Part shown: in pieces, positions 1 to 6,611 of the stretch
How the letters are laid out: the number at the start of each line of letters is the position of its first letter
Numbering within the stretch: position 1 is the stretch's first letter
Source of the DNA: Oscillospiraceae bacterium
Lineage (GTDB): Bacteria; Bacillota; Clostridia; Oscillospirales; Oscillospiraceae
DNA: 53,681 nt
Direction of reading: 5' to 3'
Assembly: GCA_016292445.1 (NCBI GenBank)
Contig: JAEDIN010000002.1
Location: 1-53,681, forward strand
Program-made: the position numbers and the translations under genes
Notes under the pieces: model-generated
Told to the model about the DNA's origin: nothing
Database searches by the model: none
What the model saw: only the letters and a program-made list of their open reading frames with translations

Positions 1-2
1 TT

Positions 3-44
3 GAACAGGATATAGCAGAAACCGAAAAAGCATTGACACTGTAA
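3..44 (+). CDS. 3' end of an unidentified gene (partial)
   Basis: An open frame enters from the window edge and gives 13 residues (EQDIAETEKALTL) before a TAA stop. The charged, helix-like tail would suit the C-terminus of a small regulator such as a MerR protein, but that is only a guess. It lies 65 bases upstream of the flavodoxin-domain gene on the same strand. Too little is present to name it or to be sure it is coding. Confidence 0.3.
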   Translation, partial: EQDIAETEKALTL

Positions 45-109
45 ATTCCGGTTTGTAGGTTTTGAAAAATGTGTGAAGGTTTATGTAAAAGAAAAGGAAA
101 TTGAAAATT

Positions 110-622
110 ATGAAACCATCTGCCATCGTATACGTTTCAAACACGGGTCACACCCGGCAATATGCACTTTTATTAGAAAAAGAGAGCGGTCTTCCTGTTT
201 ATTCTTATGATGAGGCTATATCCGGTCTGCCCGGTGGAAGCCGGATAATATATATGGGATGGATTCATGCGAGCCATGTCAAAGGCTATTCCGGTGCTGC
301 AAAGCGTTTTTCTGTTTGTGCCGTTTGTGGTGTTGGATTATGTGATACCGGAACATTGATTCCCGAAGTTCGAAAGGCCACTTCTATTCCGGAGGATATA
401 CCATTATTTACACTTCAGGGTGGATTTGACAGAAGCAAGTTGAAGGGTGTGGATAAACTGATGATTACCATGCTTACCAAAGGGCTTGCTTCCCAAAAAC
501 AGCGTTCTGATCAGGATGAAAGAATGCTGGAACTGCTGAGCAAAGATGCAAACTATGTCAGCACAGAAAATCTTGCCGGAATCCTGCAATGGTACATAAG
601 TGTTTTCAAAATGGGTGATTGA
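110..622 (+). CDS. Flavodoxin-domain protein (170 aa)
   Basis: The protein opens with a flavodoxin-type FMN phosphate loop: a hydrophobic strand followed by VSNTGHTRQYA at about residues 8-18. Later segments such as IIYMGWIHA and LQGGFDRSKLKG resemble the flavodoxin-like proteins related to HemG. It probably binds FMN in the cytoplasm and carries electrons; the partner is unknown. The chosen ATG at 110 has an AGGA site 11 bases upstream, whereas an in-frame TTG at 101 is too close to that site. It sits in AT-rich DNA next to a tRNA gene and a decayed gene, so it is probably accessory DNA. A second, unrelated short flavodoxin lies at 49971-50396. Confidence 0.75.
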   Translation: MKPSAIVYVSNTGHTRQYALLLEKESGLPVYSYDEAISGLPGGSRIIYMGWIHASHVKGYSGAAKRFSVCAVCGVGLCDTGTLIPEVRKATSIPEDIPLFTLQGGFDRSKLKGVDKLMITMLTKGLASQKQRSDQDERMLELLSKDANYVSTENLAGILQWYISVFKMGD

Positions 623-710
623 GAAGCACTATAATGCTAACAGTAAAAATGGTGATTGGGAAAGAGCATTGATTTTCCTTTGCCATGATAATATGAATTT
701 GAGGTGAATT

Positions 711-785
711 ATTGCGTCGAGTAAAAATTACTTGGAATATATTTTAGGGCAGCTATCTGAGTTAGAAGATATTACATATAAGTGA
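711..785 (+). pseudogene. TfoX/Sxy N-terminal-domain remnant
   Basis: Twenty-three codons read ASSKNYLEYILGQLSELEDI and then TYK before TGA at 783. This closely matches, from memory, the start of the small TfoX_N-domain proteins common in Clostridia (MASSKEYL...LSELEEITYR). The expected ATG before GCG is ATT here, although a GAGGTG ribosome site is still in place at 701-706. The remaining roughly 80 codons of the family (from RAMMGEY onward) are absent. Start loss plus early stop indicates a dead gene. ATT can act as a rare start codon, but the truncation makes function unlikely. Confidence 0.6.
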
Positions 786-960
786 TTACAACACTCTCCT
801 GTATTCGTCATCGGAAAGATATAAATGATATTTCTGCGCTTTCAAAACAACCACCTCCTGTTACCGCAATTATATAATAGGAAGGAACATAGAGATAGTG
901 TGCGATTGCTGCTTGACCACCCCTAAATGAACGAATTAACAGGGTAACAACCGCCTTGTC
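786..960. other. Non-coding AT-rich stretch
   Basis: No credible open frame, RNA gene or promoter is visible between the TfoX remnant and the repeat cluster. It looks like decayed DNA at the end of an inserted element. Confidence 0.4.
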
Positions 961-1122
961 CATTAGCAAGAATTTTGCTCTTTTTTTTGTCCCATTAGCA
1001 GAGAGGGCATTTTCATTAGCAAAATAGCGAAAATCCTGCTAATTTTTATTAGCAAGCCGTACACCTGAAAGGCGGACGACAATAGTCCTAATTTCCATTA
1101 GCAGACGGAGAATTTGCTAATG
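961..1122. repeat. Cluster of ATTAGCA repeats beside tRNA-Arg
   Basis: The octamer CATTAGCA occurs at 961-968, 993-1000, 1014-1021 and 1096-1103, with a shorter ATTAGCA at 1048-1054. Inverted copies occur at 1037-1042 (TGCTAA) and 1115-1122 (TGCTAATG). Short direct repeats a few dozen bases apart near the junction with a tRNA 3' end are typical of arm-type binding sites of tyrosine integrases and their excisionases. No integrase is in the window, so this role is inferred. Confidence 0.55.
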
Positions 1123-1167
1123 AAAATCTATGAATTTCACGATTTTTCTCTTTTCCGGTGAAAATGA

Positions 1168-1208
1168 AAAAACGCCGGAGACCCTTAATTTTACTGGGCT
1201 TTCCGGCG
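1168..1208 (-). terminator. Rho-independent terminator of tRNA-Arg
   Basis: On the minus strand a hairpin pairs CGCCGG with CCGGCG, with a further GGG/CCC pairing inside, and is followed by a run of six T. It lies seven bases beyond the tRNA 3' end. Confidence 0.75.
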
Positions 1209-1215
1209 TGATTTC

Positions 1216-1292
1216 TGGCATCCCCGGCGCGATTCGAACGCGCGGCCTTCCGCTTAGGAGGCGGATGCTCTATCCTGCTGAGCTACGGAGAC
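1216..1292 (-). tRNA. tRNA-Arg (anticodon CCU)
   Basis: The minus strand folds into a full cloverleaf with an encoded CCA end. The anticodon stem UCCGC/GCGGA encloses the loop CUCCUAA (anticodon CCU), and the T-stem GCGCG/CGCGC encloses UUCGAAU. The acceptor stem GUCUCCG/CGGGGAU contains a G-U and a U-G wobble pair. A 3' end with substituted bases would fit an attachment site where an integrating element replaced the last part of the gene. tRNA-Arg(CCU) is a common integration site for mobile elements. Confidence 0.95.
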
Positions 1293-1305
1293 ATATCGGT
1301 TACTA

Positions 1306-1334
1306 ATTCTAAACCATCATGCTTAAAATGTCAA
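1306..1334 (-). promoter_or_regulatory. Promoter of tRNA-Arg
   Basis: The -35 box is TTGACA (1334-1329) and the -10 box is TAGAAT (1311-1306), with a 17-base spacer. It ends 14 bases before the tRNA 5' end. Confidence 0.8.
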
Positions 1335-1364
1335 TCCAAGCTTATGAACTTTCCTTGAAATCTA

Positions 1365-1393
1365 TTGACTTTACGGCGAAAATGGCAGATAAT
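1365..1393 (+). promoter_or_regulatory. Promoter of the ABC exporter gene
   Basis: TTGACT (1365-1370) and GATAAT (1388-1393) have a 17-base spacer, putting transcription start near 1400. The TTG of this -35 box could be misread as a start codon for the downstream gene. Confidence 0.65.
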
Positions 1394-1430
1394 ACTTTTT
1401 ACACTATTTCTCTCAGGATGGGCTAATTAT

Positions 1431-4385
1431 ATGCTAAAACTAAAGGGCATTACTAAGGATTACGCTGTCGGTGAAGATGCCGTTCACGCACTTAAGGGTA
1501 TCGACCTTGAGTTCCGTGAAAGCGAGTTTGTCGCAATTTTGGGTCATTCCGGCTGCGGTAAGACTACGCTGCTGAATATCATCGGCGGTCTTGACGCTTA
1601 CACGCAGGGCGACCTGATAATCAACGGCCGCTCCACCAAGGGCTACACCGATTCCGATTGGGACAGCTATCGCAACCATTCCGTCGGCTTCGTCTTTCAG
1701 TCTTATAACCTTATTCCGCATCAGACCGTGCTTTCCAATGTTGAGCTTGCACTGACGCTCTCCGGCGTTTCCAAGTCGGAGCGTCGCGAAAGAGCGATCC
1801 GTGCGCTTGAGCAGGTGGGGTTAGGCGACCAGCTAAACAAGAAGCCCAACCAGATGTCCGGCGGTCAGATGCAGCGCGTCGCCATTGCAAGAGCTTTGGT
1901 CAACGACCCCGATATTCTGCTTGCCGACGAACCAACCGGTGCGCTCGACTCGGACACCAGCGTGCAGATAATGGAGATACTCAAGGAGATATCCAAAGAT
2001 AAGCTCATCGTCATGGTCACGCACAACCCCGAGCTTGCCGAAAACTATGCCTCCCGTATCATTCGCCTAAAGGACGGACTTATCATTGACGACTCCCAGC
2101 CGTACAGCGCCGAGGTGGCAGTCAAGCCGGCTTCCTCCATCAAGACGACCGCGATGAGCTATGTTACGGCACTTTCGCTGTCACTCAATAACCTGATGAC
2201 AAAAAAGGGCCGCACTTTCCTGACCTCGTTTGCCGGAAGTATCGGTATTATCGGCATCGCGCTCATCCTCTCTATATCGACCGGCGTCAACAACTACATT
2301 GACAAGGTGCAGGAGGACACGCTGTCGTCTTACCCCATATCCATCATGGCGGAATCCGTTGATATGTCGGAGCTTATGACCACGATGATGGGGCTTAACA
2401 AGGAAGACGGCGGGAACGCTCATGACAATGACGCCGTATACGCAAACACCATCATGTACGACATGATGAACGCAATGACCTCTGCCGAGGTGCAGACGAA
2501 TAACCTTAAGGCATTCAAGGAATATCTTGACGAGCAGATGAGCAAGGACTCAGCCCTGCACGAGCATGTGTCGAACATTCAGTACAGCTACAATCTGCCG
2601 ATGAACCTGTACACCAAGGACGCCGACGGCAAGATAATCCAGTCCGATGTCATGACCCTTTTGAGCAAAATACGCAGTGCGGTCATCGGCGAGGAAGCGG
2701 AGAAGTCCGTAAGCTCCTCGATGAACGATATGATGGGTGCAACCGGTATGAGCGCCACGCAGAGCCAGTTCGTAATCTGGCAGGAGATGCTGCCCGGTGA
2801 AGGTGACGAGCTCGTAAGTCCGCTTCTGCACCAGCAGTATGATGTGCTTTACGGCTCATGGCCCAAGAGCTATGACGAGGTCGTTCTGATAGTTGACGAA
2901 AACAACGAGGTCTCCGACCTTGTCCTGTACGCGCTCGGTCTAAAGTCGGCAAACGATATGCTCGGCGCAATGACTCAGTACATGACCGGCACTCAGCCCG
3001 AAACAAGCAAAGTCGAAAGCTGGAGCTATGCAGACATCTGTAAGCAGACCTTCCGACTGATCCTCCCTGCCGATTGCTACCAGCTTGACCCGGTTACAAA
3101 AAAATACAAGGACATCAGCTCCGATGAGCTGGGTCTCAAAACGCTGTATAACAACGCTATGGAGCTGAAGATTGTCGGTGTTGTCAGGCAGAGCGATGAG
3201 GCAGTATCCGGTATGATGTCCGGCGCTATCGGATACACAAACGCTCTTACAAAGAAGGTCGTTGAGGAAACTCAGACAAAGGATTTCGTTGCAAAGCAGC
3301 TGGCCGACCCCACGACCGATGTTTTCACCGGTCTGCCGTTTAAGGAGAGCAAGGAAAAGCTCACCGACGATGAAATCAAGAAAGCTGTCACCGATTACTG
3401 CAAAGATCTCAGCAACGAAAAGAAAGCTAAGATCTATGTTTCTTATATGTCCGTTGCTCCGCAGAAATACATTGACTCCACCATCAACGAACAGCTTAAA
3501 AATGTAAGCCGAAAAGATATCGAGAAGAAAGTAGTCGAAAACTACCCCGAGTATAAGGATATTCTTGCTTCCATGGACGATGATACGCTGTTTGCCTATA
3601 TGCGAGAGACGATGTCCGAGCAGATATCGAAAAAGTATGCCGAGGAAGTTAAAAAATCCATGAGCAAGCTCTCTTCGGCAAGCCTTGCCAAGGCATTTGA
3701 CGAATGCTACTTCACTGCCGAGGGCTACAAGCTGATTTATGAGAACTTTATGCCCGAAATCTTCTCGGATTCGAGCTATGACGCCAATATGCGCAAGCTC
3801 GGCTATGTCGATCTCGCCTCCCCTGCCGCCGTCAATATTTATGTGTCGACCTTCGCCGATAAGGACGCAGTCTCTGATATAATCGAGGACTACAATGACG
3901 GTGTTGAAAACGATGATAAGATTAATTACACCGACTATGTCGGACTTATCATGAGTTCCGTCACGACCATCATTGATGTCATCTCCTATGTTCTCATCGC
4001 ATTCGTAGCGATAAGCCTTGTTGTTTCGAGCATCATGATCGGCATTATCACATACATCAGCGTGCTTGAACGCACCAAAGAGATCGGTATACTGCGTGCA
4101 ATCGGCGCATCGAAGCGCGATATCTCGCGTGTGTTTAATGCCGAGACCATCATCGTCGGCTTCGGTGCAGGCATTATCGGCATAATGGCGACGATACTTA
4201 TTTGCGTCCCGATAAACGCGCTGGTTCACGCTCTTACGGGTATTTATTCAATTAACGCCGTGCTGCCGCCGGTAGCCGCCGTTGTCTTGGTTCTCATCAG
4301 TATGGGACTTACCGTTATTGCGGGACTTATCCCCTCCAAGGTCGCAGCGAACAAGGACCCGGTTGTTGCACTCAGAACCGAATAA
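1431..4385 (+). CDS. ABC transporter, fused ATPase and MacB/FtsX-type permease
   Basis: This 984-residue protein has an N-terminal ABC domain of the LolD/MacB class: Walker A GHSGCGKT at 38-45, signature SGGQMQRVAIARA near 143, Walker B LLADEPTGALD near 165, and an H-loop VTHN. A first membrane helix (about 260-285) is followed by some 560 mostly hydrophilic residues outside the cell. At the C-terminus come three further helices with the FtsX-domain motif ERTKEIGILRAIGAS. Such mechanotransmission pumps use ATP to drive work outside the membrane, such as peptide or lipid export. No adaptor or sensor kinase is next to it, so the substrate is unknown. ATG 1431 has AGGA 12 bases upstream and follows a promoter at 1365-1393. 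It appears monocistronic. Confidence 0.88.
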   Translation: MLKLKGITKDYAVGEDAVHALKGIDLEFRESEFVAILGHSGCGKTTLLNIIGGLDAYTQGDLIINGRSTKGYTDSDWDSYRNHSVGFVFQSYNLIPHQTVLSNVELALTLSGVSKSERRERAIRALEQVGLGDQLNKKPNQMSGGQMQRVAIARALVNDPDILLADEPTGALDSDTSVQIMEILKEISKDKLIVMVTHNPELAENYASRIIRLKDGLIIDDSQPYSAEVAVKPASSIKTTAMSYVTALSLSLNNLMTKKGRTFLTSFAGSIGIIGIALILSISTGVNNYIDKVQEDTLSSYPISIMAESVDMSELMTTMMGLNKEDGGNAHDNDAVYANTIMYDMMNAMTSAEVQTNNLKAFKEYLDEQMSKDSALHEHVSNIQYSYNLPMNLYTKDADGKIIQSDVMTLLSKIRSAVIGEEAEKSVSSSMNDMMGATGMSATQSQFVIWQEMLPGEGDELVSPLLHQQYDVLYGSWPKSYDEVVLIVDENNEVSDLVLYALGLKSANDMLGAMTQYMTGTQPETSKVESWSYADICKQTFRLILPADCYQLDPVTKKYKDISSDELGLKTLYNNAMELKIVGVVRQSDEAVSGMMSGAIGYTNALTKKVVEETQTKDFVAKQLADPTTDVFTGLPFKESKEKLTDDEIKKAVTDYCKDLSNEKKAKIYVSYMSVAPQKYIDSTINEQLKNVSRKDIEKKVVENYPEYKDILASMDDDTLFAYMRETMSEQISKKYAEEVKKSMSKLSSASLAKAFDECYFTAEGYKLIYENFMPEIFSDSSYDANMRKLGYVDLASPAAVNIYVSTFADKDAVSDIIEDYNDGVENDDKINYTDYVGLIMSSVTTIIDVISYVLIAFVAISLVVSSIMIGIITYISVLERTKEIGILRAIGASKRDISRVFNAETIIVGFGAGIIGIMATILICVPINALVHALTGIYSINAVLPPVAAVVLVLISMGLTVIAGLIPSKVAANKDPVVALRTE

Positions 4386-4406
4386 AACGCTGAGCAAACC
4401 GAAACG

Positions 4407-4704
4407 CTCCCGATTTCATGGGCGGTACAAGATAGAAATAAACCGCCCTGTAAAAAGCTTTTCCCTGCGGCTTAGTTAAAAATGCTCGATATATATCCAT
4501 TATTTCTGTGCTTTTTGCCTTGCCGCAAGAAAAAAGCTGATTTAGAGGGTGCATAGCAGTTTTAAACGAGTATTTTTTTGCTCCGGACAGTACAAAAAAT
4601 CTCCGGTAATACGCGAAGTATTACCGGAGATTTTTGTGCCGTATGGGCGGAAAAGAGCCGTTCAAAACCGGTTCCTCCCTATCTTGTACCGCCCAAATCG
4701 GGAG
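4407..4704. repeat. Segment bounded by 26-bp inverted repeats
   Basis: CTCCCGATTT-cat-GGGCGGTACAAGATAG at 4407-4435 returns as its reverse complement at 4679-4704, identical except for the three-base cat insertion. Inside lies a second imperfect inverted pair: AGCTTTTCCCTGCGGC near 4455-4470, matched by GCCGCAAGAAAAAAGCT near 4522-4538. The bidirectional terminator at 4595-4635 is also inside. No open frame is convincing and no target-site duplication is evident. It occupies the whole gap between the ABC exporter and cysE, and may be a small MITE-like repeat or a structured intergenic RNA. Confidence 0.6.
4595..4635. terminator. Bidirectional terminator between the ABC exporter and cysE
   Basis: AAAAATCTCCGGTAATAC pairs perfectly with GTATTACCGGAGATTTTT around a GCGAA loop. 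T-rich ends on both strands let it serve both converging genes. Confidence 0.85.
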
Positions 4705-4713
4705 TTTTTTTGC

Positions 4714-5364
4714 TTATGACTGAGTTGATTGATTATGCAGCCTCGTATTTATCTCGCACAGAGCGCGTCGGATGGCCGCAAGCTCCTCAGCAACGGGGTC
4801 CGAGACATTGACCTGATCTACCTCGCTTGCATAATCGACCTTGACGCCTGCGCGCTTGACCACTCTCGCAGGCACGCCGACGGCGGTGCTGTTGGGCGGT
4901 ATCTCGCTTAGTACAACGGAGTTTGCCGCAATACGGCTGTTATCACCGACCTTGAACGGTCCGAGAACCTTTGCACCCGTGCCGATAAGCACATTGTTGC
5001 CGATTGTCGGGTGACGCTTTCCGATGTCCTTACCCGTACCGCCGAGGGTCACGCCGTGATAAATCAGGCAATCATCCCCTATCTCTGCGGTCTCACCGAT
5101 GACTATGCCCATACCGTGGTCGATGACAAGACGCTTACCTATCTTTGCGCCGGGGTGAATTTCAATTCCGGTGCGATGGCGGCCGAGCTGGGATATTACT
5201 CTTGCAAGGAATTTCAAATCGTGCTCATAGCACCAGTGCGCCTTGCGGTGGTAGCTTATTGCCTTTACGCCGGGGTAAAGCAGCAACACCTCGAGCGGCC
5301 CCCGTGCCGCCGGATCTCTTGCCAGATATGCATTAACGGTTTCAAACAGGTCTCTGAACATCAT
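4714..5364 (-). CDS. cysE: Serine O-acetyltransferase
   Basis: CysE moves an acetyl group from acetyl-CoA to L-serine, giving O-acetylserine, the substrate of the neighbouring CysK. The 216-residue protein has the short helical N-terminus and the left-handed beta-helix hexapeptide repeats of the family: GIEIHPGAKIGKRLVIDHG, then VIGETAEIGDDC, then GVTLGG. The catalytic histidine lies in the IDHG segment. Its start overlaps the cysK stop by one base (TGATG), with a GGAG site inside cysK. A second ATG three bases on is better spaced from that site, so the true start may be 5361. The two genes are certainly one operon, under the cysK leader. Confidence 0.93.
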   Translation of the reverse strand: MMFRDLFETVNAYLARDPAARGPLEVLLLYPGVKAISYHRKAHWCYEHDLKFLARVISQLGRHRTGIEIHPGAKIGKRLVIDHGMGIVIGETAEIGDDCLIYHGVTLGGTGKDIGKRHPTIGNNVLIGTGAKVLGPFKVGDNSRIAANSVVLSEIPPNSTAVGVPARVVKRAGVKVDYASEVDQVNVSDPVAEELAAIRRALCEINTRLHNQSTQS

Positions 5365-6296
5365 CAGTTCTCCTTAAACATTGCTGAGCTAAGGTATCTT
5401 TCACCGGTATCGGGCAGAAGGGCGACTATGGTCTTGCCGTAGTTCTCTCTGCGCTTTGCAAGCTCAACAGCCGCATGGAGTGCTGCGCCCGAACTTATTC
5501 CGACAAGCAAGCCCTCCTTGCGTGCTATTTCACGGCCTGCCTTGAAGGCATCCTCGTCGGTGACGGTGATTATCTCGTCAACTACATCACGGTTAAAGTT
5601 TTCGGGAACGAAGTTTGCACCGATACCCTGAATGCGATGCGGACCGGCCTTGCCCGTGGATAGCAGCGGCGAGGTCGCAGGTTCGACGGCAACTATCCTG
5701 ATATCCTTGTTGCGGCTCTTGAGATACTCGCCTATACCGCTTACGGTGCCGCCTGTGCCGACACCCGCAACGAATATATCCACCTTACCGTCGGTGTCCT
5801 CCCAGATCTCGGGGCCCGTGTATGTGCGGTGTGCCGCGGGGTTTGCCGGATTTTCAAACTGACCTGCGATTATGCTGCCGGGTATCTGAGCTTTGAGCTC
5901 CTCGGCTTTATCTACCGCGCCCTTCATGCCGAGCTTACCCTCGGTGAGTACAAGCTCTGCACCGTAGGCGGTCATGAGCTGTCTGCGCTCAATTGACATG
6001 GAATCGGGCATAACGATGATAACACGGTAACCTCTTGCGGCACCGATCGCCGCAAGACCGATTCCGGTGTTGCCGCTGGTGGGCTCAATGATAACGCCGC
6101 CCTTTGTCAGTTTGCCCTTTGCCTCGGCATCGTCGAGCATTGCCTTTGCAACTCTGTCCTTTACAGAACCTGCGGGATTTGTTTTCTCAAGCTTCACAAG
6201 CAGTCTTGCCGCAAGGTTTTCCTGCTGCTCGATGTTTCTCAGTTCAACTATCGGAGTCTTGCCGATAAGCTCTTCCATAGACTTGTATATTTTCAT
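5364..6296 (-). CDS. cysK: Cysteine synthase A (O-acetylserine sulfhydrylase)
   Basis: CysK makes L-cysteine from O-acetylserine and sulfide using PLP. The 310 residues are standard length. The PLP lysine is K46 in NPAGSVKDR, the substrate loop is TSGNTG at 73-78, and the phosphate-binding loop GTGGTVSGIG follows. It is the first gene of cysK-cysE and sits behind a roughly 210-base leader with a Cys-rich peptide and an attenuator, so its own product probably controls it. A GGA-type ribosome site precedes the ATG. Confidence 0.95.
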   Translation of the reverse strand: MKIYKSMEELIGKTPIVELRNIEQQENLAARLLVKLEKTNPAGSVKDRVAKAMLDDAEAKGKLTKGGVIIEPTSGNTGIGLAAIGAARGYRVIIVMPDSMSIERRQLMTAYGAELVLTEGKLGMKGAVDKAEELKAQIPGSIIAGQFENPANPAAHRTYTGPEIWEDTDGKVDIFVAGVGTGGTVSGIGEYLKSRNKDIRIVAVEPATSPLLSTGKAGPHRIQGIGANFVPENFNRDVVDEIITVTDEDAFKAGREIARKEGLLVGISSGAALHAAVELAKRRENYGKTIVALLPDTGERYLSSAMFKEN

Positions 6297-6332
6297 TTTT
6301 ACTAATTCCTTTCATAAATAAAAAATTGCAAT

Positions 6333-6358
6333 AAAAAAACGACAGCTTTACGCCGTCG
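6333..6358 (-). terminator. Leader terminator (attenuator) of cysK
   Basis: On the minus strand CGACGGC (6358-6352) pairs with GCTGTCG (6346-6340) around GTAAA, followed by seven T. It lies after the leader peptide and before cysK. The bases GUGCGACGGCG can instead pair with UGUCGUCGCAU at the end of the leader-peptide frame (11 continuous pairs including wobbles), which would block the terminator. Confidence 0.8.
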
Positions 6359-6383
6359 CACCAATTGCAGCTATACTGCTAAA

Positions 6384-6458
6384 TCAAGGCATGCGACGAC
6401 AGCAACATCGACAGGTACAGATGCTGCAACCGATACTGTTAACGGACATAGTCTTCAT
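6384..6458 (-). CDS. Cys-rich leader peptide (24 aa) of cysK
   Basis: A 24-codon frame begins with ATG at 6458, eight bases after a perfect AAGGAG site (6472-6467), and ends in TGA. Six of residues 11-20 are cysteine (11, 14, 16, 18, 19, 20), followed by Arg-Arg-Met-Pro. It starts some 50 bases after a strong promoter and ends 26 bases before the leader terminator hairpin. This is the expected layout of an amino-acid attenuator: slow translation of Cys codons leaves the 3' end of the frame free to form the antiterminator. An alternative ATG at 6464 is too close to the ribosome site. No function other than regulation is implied. Confidence 0.8.
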   Translation of the reverse strand: MKTMSVNSIGCSICTCRCCCRRMP

Positions 6459-6514
6459 AGCCATCGCTCCTTGTTTTAATTCCTATGGTTTAACTGGGGT
6501 TTTGCTTTACTTGC

Positions 6515-6543
6515 ATAATACGCTATTTTATCGCGTTTGTCAA
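6515..6543 (-). promoter_or_regulatory. Promoter of the cysK-cysE leader
   Basis: A consensus TTGACA (6543-6538), a 17-base spacer and TATTAT (6520-6515) give a start near 6508, about 50 bases before the leader peptide. Confidence 0.85.
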
Positions 6544-6577
6544 CAATTCCTACAAAATTTATGTGAATTAATTTTGC

Positions 6578-6607
6578 ACAAAAAATCTCCCTCTGATGAG
6601 GGAGATT
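6578..6607 (-). terminator. Terminator of guaB
   Basis: On the minus strand AATCTCCCTC pairs with GAGGGAGATT around a four-base loop and is followed by six T. It lies five bases after the guaB stop. Confidence 0.85.
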
Positions 6608-6611
6608 CTTG

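Noticed and set aside
961..1122. CRISPR array from ATTAGCA repeats
   Set aside because: Repeats are only 7-8 bases, irregularly spaced and in both orientations.
2940..4229. 429-residue open frame antisense to the ABC exporter gene
   Set aside because: It mirrors a clearly coding gene with FtsX and ABC motifs. Its product has no recognisable domain and no ribosome site.
6296..6540. T-box riboswitch upstream of cysK
   Set aside because: No T-box sequence (UGGNACCGCG-like) or specifier stem is present; the leader instead holds a translated-looking Cys-rich frame.
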